Positions 1 to 5,287 of a stretch of 7,706 nucleotides of DNA are shown here, piece after piece. The number at the start of each line of letters is the position of its first letter. Within the stretch, counting starts at the first letter, position 1. Source of the DNA: CAYQDF01 sp964416175 (GTDB lineage: Bacteria > Chloroflexota > Anaerolineae > Anaerolineales > UBA4823); assembly GCA_964416175.1 (NCBI GenBank), contig CAYQDF010000142.1:1-7706 (forward strand), given 5' to 3'. The position numbers and the translations under genes are program-made. The notes below the pieces were generated by a model, which did not search any database, was not told the origin of the DNA, and was given only the letters and a program-made list of their open reading frames with translations.

Positions 1-855
1 CGGGATGAAGATATCCACACCTTCGTCGAAGAGCGATTCGGTGGCTTCCTTGCCCTTGGTCAGGTCCGAGAAGTCGCCGGTGAACAGGCCTTCGCCAGTT
101 TCGTTGTCCCAACCGATCAATTCGACTGAGGTGCCGTGCACTTCATTGTAGTAATCCATGCCGGCCTGGAAGCCCACGCCGAAGATGGTTACCGTGGGGA
201 TCTTAGCGCCGCCGAAGTAGCCGAGCTTGCCGGTCTTGGTCATGCCAGCGGCGAGGTAACCGGCCAGGAAGGCGGCCTGGTCAGTCTTGAAGACCTGGCC
301 CATGACGTTGGGAATGCAGGCATCGCGCCCGGGATTGCCTTCGGGGAGGAAGGGATCCGGATAAGCATAGTCGAAGATCGAGAATTTTACATCCGGATAC
401 TGGGAAGCCACATTCGCGACATCTGCGCCCAGGAAGAAGCCAGCCGCGAGCACCAGATCATACCCCTGGCTGGCGAACTCCGTCAGGTTCGGCGTGTACT
501 GCGTGGCCTCGTCAGACTGAATGAACTGACCCACGATACCCAGCTCTTCCTGCGCCCGCAGGACGCCTTCCCACTGGTTGGTGTTGAAGCTCTTGTCGTC
601 GATGCCACCGGTGTCGGTGACGAACCCGACGCGGAAGGGTTTTGCGGGGGGTTCCGTTGGCTCTTCGGTCATGACCTCGGTTGGCTCTTCGGTCATCACC
701 TCAGTCGGCTCCTCGGTCATAACCGGCTCCTCGGTCATGACTTCTGTTTCCGCCGGAGGCGCTTCCGTCGTCGCCGGGGCGGCGGGGGCGCAGGCAGCCA
801 GGATCATGCTCGCCATGACGAACACGGCCAGCAGTGTGAACAGTTTCTTAGCCAT
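1..855 (-). CDS. BMP/PnrA-family substrate-binding lipoprotein, 3' end beyond window
   Basis: Likely the extracytoplasmic solute receptor of an ABC importer of the BMP (PnrA/TmpC/Med) family, whose studied members mostly bind purine nucleosides. The frame is open from ATG at 855 to the window edge, giving 285 residues of a protein that is usually about 350-400 long. Residues 1-22 form a lipoprotein signal with a lipobox LAAC (Cys22). Residues 23-72 are a low-complexity Ala/Pro/Thr/Glu stalk containing repeated VMTEEPTE units. The folded domain starts near residue 74 and carries the family hallmark TDTGGIDDKSFN (80-91), then AFLAGYLAAGMTKTGKLGYF (195-214) and a GFQAGM segment (228-233). GGAGGAGA at 861-868, five bases before the ATG, is a strong SD and fixes the start. 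A sigma70-like promoter lies about 155 bp upstream. The ATPase and permease genes expected beside such a receptor are not in the window. The family call is firm; the ligand is not known. Confidence 0.93.
   Translation of the reverse strand, partial: MAKKLFTLLAVFVMASMILAACAPAAPATTEAPPAETEVMTEEPVMTEEPTEVMTEEPTEVMTEEPTEPPAKPFRVGFVTDTGGIDDKSFNTNQWEGVLRAQEELGIVGQFIQSDEATQYTPNLTEFASQGYDLVLAAGFFLGADVANVASQYPDVKFSIFDYAYPDPFLPEGNPGRDACIPNVMGQVFKTDQAAFLAGYLAAGMTKTGKLGYFGGAKIPTVTIFGVGFQAGMDYYNEVHGTSVELIGWDNETGEGLFTGDFSDLTKGKEATESLFDEGVDIFIP
657..739 (-). repeat. 24-bp tandem repeat in the lipoprotein stalk
   Basis: About 3.5 copies of a 24-bp unit encode VMTEEPTE or shortened VMTEEP units, residues about 39-66 of the BMP lipoprotein. 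The copies at 657-680 and 681-704 differ at two positions; the later ones are more diverged and one is 6 bp shorter. Such in-frame repeats change copy number by slippage and would alter only the stalk between lipid anchor and binding domain. Confidence 0.85.
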
Positions 856-967
856 ACTTTTCTCCTCCAGAGTTTCTGTTGATAAATGTTAATTTTGAAT
901 ATTCGTCTTTTCGGGGGAATTTAAGTGAATATGCGTCGAGCACTCCTCCTTCTCCTGAAAACATTTC

Positions 968-1006
968 GGCTGGCCCAAAGTGGTATTCTCAAGCGATGCG
1001 CCAGCC
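968..1006 (-). other. Hairpin in the 5' leader of the BMP lipoprotein gene
   Basis: GGCTGGC at 968-974 and GCCAGCC at 1000-1006 form a perfect 7-bp stem with a 25-nt loop, lying in the transcribed leader if the promoter at 1018-1046 is right. No U run follows it. It does not match any riboswitch I can recognise, including the purine class that would suit a nucleoside transporter. Role unknown. Confidence 0.35.
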
Positions 1007-1017
1007 CCTGAGCAAGA

Positions 1018-1046
1018 AGTATATCGCCTAATTTCAAACTTGGCAA
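1018..1046 (-). promoter_or_regulatory. Sigma70-like promoter for the BMP lipoprotein gene
   Basis: Reading the minus strand, a -35 element TTGCCA (1046-1041) and a -10 element TATACT (1023-1018) are separated by exactly 17 bp; each matches the consensus at 5 of 6 positions. Transcription would begin near 1011, giving a leader of about 155 nt before the ATG at 855. It lies between the end of the GH130 gene and the lipoprotein gene, where a new promoter is expected. Confidence 0.6.
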
Positions 1047-1051
1047 GTTTG
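1035..1051. promoter_or_regulatory. 17-bp palindrome over the -35 element, operator candidate
   Basis: CAAACTTG, one central base, then CAAGTTTG: two perfect 8-bp half-sites. It contains the putative -35 hexamer of the lipoprotein promoter, the position where a dimeric repressor would block RNA polymerase. No regulator gene is present in the window, so the protein that would bind is unknown. Confidence 0.45.
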
Positions 1052-1052
1052 T

Positions 1053-1088
1053 CAAAACGGTTCAAGGCTTGCCCTGCTTAAAGAACCG
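1053..1088 (-). terminator. Possible intrinsic terminator after the GH130 gene
   Basis: On the minus strand CGGTTC (1088-1083) pairs with GAACCG (1063-1058), with a partly paired inner AAGC/GCCTT, and is followed directly by TTTTG (1057-1053). It starts 6 bases after the GH130 stop codon. The 6-bp outer stem with a wide interior and only four U residues makes it a modest terminator. Confidence 0.4.
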
Positions 1089-1094
1089 ATCGCT

Positions 1095-2096
1095 TCACCT
1101 TGGAGTTGATTCTGCGGCGGCAAGCCAGGTTGCTTCCCCACGGCGCTTCAACCAGTTCAAGATTTTCCGGATGCTCCCTTGGGCGAGTGCAATACAGGTG
1201 TCCGCGGCGCCGTAATAGAGGTTCAGAGTATCGCCGTCATCCGCAATCGTGTAGCCGCACGGGAATACGACATTATCGACATCCCCTTCCCGTTCATACC
1301 GGGCTTCTGGACCGAAGATCCAGGTATCGCCGCGCAGGAGGCAGCGCTCGGGGTTTTCCAAATCGAACAGTGCCAGCCCCAATCGGTACAGACAGCCGCC
1401 CGAAGTCTGGCGAACGCCATGATAGATCATCAGCCATCCCTCATCTGTTTCTATTGGCGGGGGTGAGAGGCCAATCCGGTTGGCGTCCCACCAGGCGCCG
1501 CGCCGCGCCTCGAGGATCATTTTATGGCTTCCCCAATGGCGAAGATCGGGTGAATAAGAGATCCAGATATTCGCGCCAAGAGCCGTGACAGGGCGGTGGA
1601 TCAAGACCCATTTATTGTTAAATTTTCGAGGTAAAAGTGCAGCGTCCTTATCTTCAGGCGGCATCACGACACCGTAGCGTTCAAAAGTACGGAAATCGTC
1701 GGTCACTGCCAGCGAGACTCCCGGCCCACCGCGCGAATAGGACGTGTAAACAACAACGTACTTTTCTAACTCGGGGACATAAGTGACCCGTGGGTCTTCA
1801 ATCCCCCACAGCTCTTCCGGGTGATGCTCCGGGTCCGGGAGCAATGTTGGTTGGGGATCGATCTGCCAGCCATCCACACCGTTGGGAGATCTGGCTGCGC
1901 AAAAGTGGGAGTGCCCTCGCCGGTCTTCGACCCGGCAGAGCAACAAGGTTGTTCCGTCGCGGAGCCGGGTCGCACCGGGATTGAACACACTGTTTGCCGG
2001 GTAAGGCCAGTCAGATACTTTCAGAATGGGATTATGGAGATACCGCTCCAGTAAGACTTCGTGTTGGTTCTTCAGCGTATTCATATTGCACGCCAC
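1095..2096 (-). CDS. GH130-family glycoside phosphorylase/hydrolase
   Basis: A five-bladed beta-propeller enzyme of glycoside hydrolase family 130. Characterised members mostly phosphorolyse beta-1,4- or beta-1,2-mannosides to mannose 1-phosphate; some hydrolyse them. At 333 residues it has the usual length. Visible motifs: FNPGA (38-42), RVEDRRG (55-61), WGIEDPRV (97-104; its Asp101 sits where the GH130 general acid lies), HRP (167-169), WWDANRIG (202-209), YHG (225-227), DNVVFPCG (274-281) and YYGAAD (294-299). There is no signal peptide, so it should act in the cytoplasm. The chosen start is GTG at 2096, preceded by AAGGGA four bases upstream; an in-frame ATG at 2084 is the alternative and has no SD. 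Either start lies inside the end of the preceding glycosyltransferase gene, so translation is probably coupled. The family is confident; the linkage and the choice between phosphorolysis and hydrolysis cannot be read from the sequence alone. Confidence 0.9.
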   Translation of the reverse strand: MACNMNTLKNQHEVLLERYLHNPILKVSDWPYPANSVFNPGATRLRDGTTLLLCRVEDRRGHSHFCAARSPNGVDGWQIDPQPTLLPDPEHHPEELWGIEDPRVTYVPELEKYVVVYTSYSRGGPGVSLAVTDDFRTFERYGVVMPPEDKDAALLPRKFNNKWVLIHRPVTALGANIWISYSPDLRHWGSHKMILEARRGAWWDANRIGLSPPPIETDEGWLMIYHGVRQTSGGCLYRLGLALFDLENPERCLLRGDTWIFGPEARYEREGDVDNVVFPCGYTIADDGDTLNLYYGAADTCIALAQGSIRKILNWLKRRGEATWLAAAESTPR

Positions 2097-4371
2097 GCGT
2101 TCCCTTGATCGAGCTGATTTGATTCTGTGCGAGGGTCATTTCGGCCAGCGCCAGTAAGAAAGCCAGGGTCGATTCTCCCCCCTGATTCTCGTTTGCCCGG
2201 TCGGGGTGCAGGCCGTCGCGACATCCACCTGTCATCGGGTCATACAAGGGCAGGCCGAGATCATTGCGCCCTAAGAACCATTCAAACGCCCGTTGAGCTT
2301 CCACGAACCATTCCCGGTCTTCGGTAAGGCAGCCCGCTTCCAGGCATGCGGCAACCGTGGTCTCGGCTTCGATGGGCTGTTGGTCAAAGCGCGCTCTTTC
2401 CGATCCTCGCCGGTAAAAACCCTGATTACCAATGGGTACGAAGTGCCCATCCGCTTGCTGGGTATTTATCAGCCAGGCAAGCGATCTGAGACCGGCCTCT
2501 TTAATATCCATTCGGCCCAGCTGTTGCCCCCAGACCAGCAATGCGCGCGGCAAAACAGCGTTCGCATAGCTCAATATCTCTTCAAACCAGGGCCAATCCT
2601 GTGTACTGCAAGACCTGTAGGAATTCATCAACCTTTCTGTTAGCGATTCCCCAATATTTTGAGCGATTCGGTCCCCCGAGAAGCGGCGCAGGTATTCGTG
2701 GATGCCGATCAGAGTAAATGCCCAGGCCCGCGGGCTTGTAAAAACCAGAGCAGATGGCAATGCCTGTTCAAAAAGCCAGCCGGCAACGCCACGCAGGCCA
2801 TCATTGTCTGAACGTCCCAGGACTGCTCCCAGTGCCATCAACGCCCGCGAGTGGCAGTCTTCAGATCCGGTCCTGTCCAACCATCGGCGTTCGTAGCTCA
2901 TCGAATTTCTAAATCGTCTGATTTCCGGATCGAACGCATGAACAAGGAAAGCCATGTACCGTTCGGCGAGCCCGGCGACTTCGGTGGAGACATGGTTTCC
3001 CAGCTCTTCCAGCAGGACGGTCAGATAAAGGGCGCGGGCGTTATCATCCGTTGTATAACCCATTGCATAGTTAGGAACAGTGTAGAGCGCGTGTTGAAGC
3101 AGCCCGGTGCTGTCCGTCATCAACAGCAAATGATCCAGCTTGAATTGAGGCAGCTCACTCCCCTGCCTTTTGAGCGTCTTGGCAATAAAGATCTGGCGGG
3201 GACGTTCAGCCCTTTCCTGGCGCGCCCTTTCGAAAGTTTCTATATACCTCCGGGCCACCCGCGACCAGACCATTTTGCGGCCGAACAAATAGGCCCGTTT
3301 GCGCATGGCATGCCGTTCTGGACCGTTATCCAGAAGCTGGATCATTCGCTCGGCAAGGGCTGCTGAATTTCTGAAGGGTACCAGGATTCCCCGTCCTTCT
3401 GAGAGCAATTCTTCTGCATACCAATAGGGAGTGGATATCACCGCTTTCCCGGCTCCGAGTGTGTACGCCAACGTGCCGGATACGATCTGGGCGGGATTAA
3501 GGTATGGAGTGAGATAAATATCTGCTGCGCCAATGTATTCGACCAGTTCAGGCAAGCTGACAAAACGATTATGAAATATCACGTGGTCTGCTACGCCGAC
3601 CTCATGCGCCAGGCGCTGTAAGCTGAGGCGGTAGACTTCTCCCTCGCGACGTTTTATATGGGGATGAGTCGCTCCCAGGATAATGTAAACCACATCAGGG
3701 TGCTGGCTCAGGATCTCCGGCATTGCCTGGATGACATATTCAATGCCTTTATTTGGCGAAAGCAAACCAAAAGTCAATAAGACCTGCTTCCCCTCCACGC
3801 TGAATTGATCTTTGAAGAAATTAGGGTCAACGAAAGGCACGTCAGGGATTCCGTGGTGGATCAGATCGATTTTCTCTGCCGGGACGCGGTAAATTTCCTC
3901 CAGAAATTCGCGTCCCCGCGCACTCATGACTACCAGCCGGTCTGAAAGTCGGGTAATTTCTTCTAACACCTGTCGCTGGCTGAGATCGGGTTCGCGCAGG
4001 ATGGTGTGCAGAGTGGTCACAATCGGCATGCGCAGTTCACGGAGCAGAGCCAGGATGTGGCTGCCCGCCTTGCCGCCGAAGATGCCATACTCGTGCTGCA
4101 AGCAGACCAGGTCGACATTGTTGACATTCAAGAAGTCTGCCGCGCGGAGATAGGTTGGCAGGTCCTGTTCTTCCAGTTCGAAGCGGACCGTGGCTGGGTA
4201 GTTGTAACCATTCGGCGAATCATTAACCGCCACGGTGAAACAGTTGATATCTCCATCCTCCATGTTGATCGCCTGGCAAAGATCGGTCGTGAACGTGGCG
4301 ATTCCGCATTGACGAGGTAAGTAGTTGCCGATCAATGCAATCTGGCGCAATGCAGTTCTTTTCAGACTCAT
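2032..4371 (-). CDS. GT4-family glycosyltransferase fused to a helical toroid-like domain
   Basis: A 779-residue two-part protein. Residues about 10-390 are a GT-B glycosyltransferase of family GT4: the acceptor-side N-terminus has YLPRQCGIATFT (17-28), LQHEYGIFGG (91-100) and TTLHT (119-123). The donor-side half starts at LLTFGLLSPNKG (198-209) and runs through the TPYLNPAQIVSGTLAYTLGA segment (288-307). Residues about 405-750 are a second domain rich in Trp and helices, with GYTTDDNARAL (438-448), GSEDCHSRAL (502-511), an EAETT segment (668-672) and NENQGGESTLAFLLALAE (727-744). This resembles alpha/alpha-barrel carbohydrate-active folds. No signal peptide or membrane segment is seen. The usual GT4 donor-loop EX7E motif is not intact in the 288-307 segment. 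The gene follows hsp20 by 87 bp, has no clear SD before its ATG, and overlaps GH130 by 53-65 bp. Joint action with GH130 on one glycan is likely but inferred; donor and product are unknown. Confidence 0.88.
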   Translation of the reverse strand: MSLKRTALRQIALIGNYLPRQCGIATFTTDLCQAINMEDGDINCFTVAVNDSPNGYNYPATVRFELEEQDLPTYLRAADFLNVNNVDLVCLQHEYGIFGGKAGSHILALLRELRMPIVTTLHTILREPDLSQRQVLEEITRLSDRLVVMSARGREFLEEIYRVPAEKIDLIHHGIPDVPFVDPNFFKDQFSVEGKQVLLTFGLLSPNKGIEYVIQAMPEILSQHPDVVYIILGATHPHIKRREGEVYRLSLQRLAHEVGVADHVIFHNRFVSLPELVEYIGAADIYLTPYLNPAQIVSGTLAYTLGAGKAVISTPYWYAEELLSEGRGILVPFRNSAALAERMIQLLDNGPERHAMRKRAYLFGRKMVWSRVARRYIETFERARQERAERPRQIFIAKTLKRQGSELPQFKLDHLLLMTDSTGLLQHALYTVPNYAMGYTTDDNARALYLTVLLEELGNHVSTEVAGLAERYMAFLVHAFDPEIRRFRNSMSYERRWLDRTGSEDCHSRALMALGAVLGRSDNDGLRGVAGWLFEQALPSALVFTSPRAWAFTLIGIHEYLRRFSGDRIAQNIGESLTERLMNSYRSCSTQDWPWFEEILSYANAVLPRALLVWGQQLGRMDIKEAGLRSLAWLINTQQADGHFVPIGNQGFYRRGSERARFDQQPIEAETTVAACLEAGCLTEDREWFVEAQRAFEWFLGRNDLGLPLYDPMTGGCRDGLHPDRANENQGGESTLAFLLALAEMTLAQNQISSIKGTRGVQYEYAEEPTRSLTGAVSP

Positions 4372-4394
4372 AGTTTGCGCACTTAGTAAGTCTA

Positions 4395-4432
4395 AGGACG
4401 AGAAGCTCCTGCTTCCCGGAGCCTCTCGTCCT
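4395..4432 (-). other. Strong hairpin between hsp20 and the GT4 gene
   Basis: AGGACGAGA (4395-4403) pairs with TCTCGTCCT (4424-4432), and GCTCC (4405-4409) with GGAGC (4418-4422), around an 8-nt loop. The single mismatch on the plus strand becomes a G-U pair in minus-strand RNA, giving a continuous 15-bp stem. It starts 27 bases after the hsp20 stop and ends 24 bases before the GT4 ATG. The bases after it (TTAGACTTACT) are not a proper U run, so it may be a weak terminator, an mRNA-stabilising or processing structure, or an element that lowers GT4 expression relative to hsp20. Confidence 0.55.
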
Positions 4433-4458
4433 CGGGATATTGATCTCCGGGAAAGTCT

Positions 4459-4974
4459 TTACCGTGTAAATGTGATGGGAATACGCTTGCTTTTCCTCTG
4501 AGATTGAACGGTCTTGGGCAGCCTGATCTTCAAGACGCCGCGTTTATACGAAGCATCGATCTTATTCTCATCCACCTCATCTGGAAGGGGGATCGATCGG
4601 TAAAAGGAGCCGTAGGATCGCTCCATACGGTAGAATCGCTTCCCTTTTTCCTCTTTTTCTGCCTGTTTCTCACCGCTGATTGTCAGGTTGTTGTGGTCCA
4701 GGGTGAGGTGGATATCTTCAGGCTCAAGACCGGGCAGTTCAGCGGAAATGGTGATTTCTTTTTCGGTCTCGGCGATGTCCAGCCGGGGGGTGAATCCAGC
4801 CGAGAATGCGAAGTCGTCAAGGAAGCTGCCGAGAGCCAGAGGCCTGCTGAAGAATTCATCAAGGATGCGATTCATCTTGGACCGGATATCCAACAGGGCT
4901 TCTTCATCACGACTGTGCTGGACCGGCACTATACCCGTCTCTTTTCTCCAAGGAATCAGATCTTTAATAGCCAT
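4459..4974 (-). CDS. hsp20: Small heat-shock protein (Hsp20/alpha-crystallin family)
   Basis: ATP-independent cytoplasmic holdase that binds unfolding proteins during heat or other stress. At 171 residues it has the normal length. The N-terminal arm (1-60) begins AIKDLIPWRKE and is followed by the alpha-crystallin domain at about 62-154, from FTPRLDIAETEKEITISAEL to RGVLKIRLPK. Inside it are the family signatures ELPGLEPEDI (79-88), LTISGEK (97-103), RFYRMERSYGSFYRSIPLP (113-131) and the A-x-x-x-x-G-V-L motif ending at 148. The C-terminal tail carries an IPI motif (165-167), the I-x-I anchor used for oligomer assembly. AGGAGG at 4985-4980, five bases before the ATG, is an excellent SD. The gene is first in the hsp20-GT4-GH130 cluster. 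No CIRCE element was found upstream; instead the leader contains stacked hairpins and a terminator-like structure, suggesting RNA-level control. Confidence 0.96.
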   Translation of the reverse strand: MAIKDLIPWRKETGIVPVQHSRDEEALLDIRSKMNRILDEFFSRPLALGSFLDDFAFSAGFTPRLDIAETEKEITISAELPGLEPEDIHLTLDHNNLTISGEKQAEKEEKGKRFYRMERSYGSFYRSIPLPDEVDENKIDASYKRGVLKIRLPKTVQSQRKSKRIPITFTR

Positions 4975-4997
4975 ATTAACCTCCTATGTATAAAATC

Positions 4998-5024
4998 AAA
5001 AAGCCTCCAGGTAACCTGAAGGCT
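4998..5024 (-). terminator. Intrinsic-terminator-like hairpin in the hsp20 leader
   Basis: In minus-strand RNA AGCCUUCAGG (5024-5015) pairs with CCUGGAGGCU (5011-5002) across a UUA loop. That is ten continuous base pairs including one U-G, followed at once by UUUUU (its first U is the last base of the stem) and, two bases later, UUUU. The shape is a textbook intrinsic terminator, but it stands 12-17 bases upstream of the hsp20 SD, not after a gene. It could attenuate hsp20 or end a short leader RNA. Confidence 0.6.
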
Positions 5025-5034
5025 CGTGTGAGTT

Positions 5035-5070
5035 CTTAATGAGCTCCAGGTAAACCTGATTTTCATTAAG
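5035..5070 (-). other. Two-part leader hairpin upstream of the terminator
   Basis: CTTAATGA (5035-5042) and TCATTAAG (5063-5070) make a perfect 8-bp outer stem. Inside, after a 3x3 internal loop, UCAGG (5059-5055) pairs with CCUGG (5050-5046) around a UUUA tetraloop in minus-strand RNA. The 5' arm includes the stop codon of the short ORF at 5066-5125. The strand ACCUGGAG (5051-5044) can alternatively pair for 8 bp with CUUCAGGU (5021-5014) of the terminator stem. Confidence 0.5.
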
Positions 5071-5125
5071 ACCCGATATGAATGTTAATTCCCAGGCGGG
5101 TAAACTCTGCCTGGAAGCTATCCAT
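5066..5125 (-). CDS. Possible 19-residue leader peptide ahead of hsp20
   Basis: ATG at 5125 opens a 19-codon frame ending in TAA at 5068-5066; the peptide reads MDSFQAEFTRLGINIHIGS. AAAGGTGA at 5139-5132, six bases upstream, is a good partial SD, much better than chance sequence usually offers. The peptide has no signal sequence, membrane segment or run of one amino acid such as classic biosynthetic attenuators use. Three of residues 13-17 are Ile. Its stop codon lies in the 5' arm of the next hairpin, which is the main reason to think it is translated for regulation. An internal 6-bp hairpin (CCAGGC 5092-5097, GCCTGG 5109-5114) sits within it. It could still be a chance ORF. Confidence 0.35.
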   Translation of the reverse strand: MDSFQAEFTRLGINIHIGS

Positions 5126-5197
5126 GATAATTCACCTTTAGTTTAATCCGAAAGTATAAGAAAAATTTTAACAAAAGGTGGGAATTTTATTAGAAGC
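5126..5197 (-). promoter_or_regulatory. AT-rich probable promoter region of the hsp20 cluster
   Basis: This stretch lies between the terminator of the upstream gene and the leader ORF, and is strikingly AT-rich compared with the genes around it. TATACT on the minus strand at 5158-5153 is a credible -10, which would start transcription near 5146 and give a leader of about 170 nt. No convincing -35 stands 16-18 bp upstream, and no CIRCE or sigma32-type element is visible. Confidence 0.35.
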
Positions 5198-5235
5198 TAT
5201 CTCAAGAATGGTAGCAACTACCCATTCTTGAGATA
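5198..5235 (-). terminator. Strong inverted repeat, terminator for the BMP-like lipoprotein gene
   Basis: TATCTCAAGAATGG (5198-5211) and its exact complement (5222-5235) form a 14-bp stem that extends by three more pairs with one bulged C around a CAA/TTG loop. On the minus strand it begins about 50 bases after the stop of the lipoprotein gene and is followed by GCTTCTAATAAAATT, T-rich but without a clean U run. A second, weaker hairpin (5255-5282: CCAGC and GCTGG plus inner CATT/AATG) lies between it and the stop codon. Confidence 0.6.
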
Positions 5236-5287
5236 AACTCTAATTCAGGAAGGTCCAGCGTGAGCATTTTGAATGATGCTGGCACTG

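Noticed and set aside
136..882. 248-codon plus-strand ORF
   Set aside because: It lies opposite the BMP lipoprotein gene, which has a lipobox, an SD and family motifs. The plus-strand translation is low-complexity Gly/Arg/His with no recognisable domain.
856..1017. Purine riboswitch before the BMP lipoprotein gene
   Set aside because: Expected for a nucleoside importer, but the conserved junction and paired loops of that class are not visible.
2851..3366. 171-codon plus-strand ORF
   Set aside because: Fully antisense to the GT4 fusion gene, which is well supported by motifs along its whole length; no family features in the antisense frame.
4504..5019. 171-codon plus-strand ORF
   Set aside because: Mirror frame of hsp20 and its leader; hsp20 is certain and the antisense product shows no known motif.
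4956..5066. 36-codon minus-strand ORF whose ATG overlaps the stop of the 19-codon ORF (TAATG)
   Set aside because: The stop-start overlap is attractive, but the frame has no SD of its own, runs through both hairpins and ends inside hsp20, so the coding is more likely forced by the repeats.
4975..5197. CIRCE or sigma32-type heat-shock element upstream of hsp20
   Set aside because: No TTAGCACTC/GAGTGCTAA inverted repeat and no CTTGAA...CCCCAT arrangement was found in this stretch on either strand.
5198..5235. Inverted repeat as a transposon end or miniature element
   Set aside because: It is a single compact hairpin shortly after a stop codon, with no target duplication or partner end, so a terminator explains it better.
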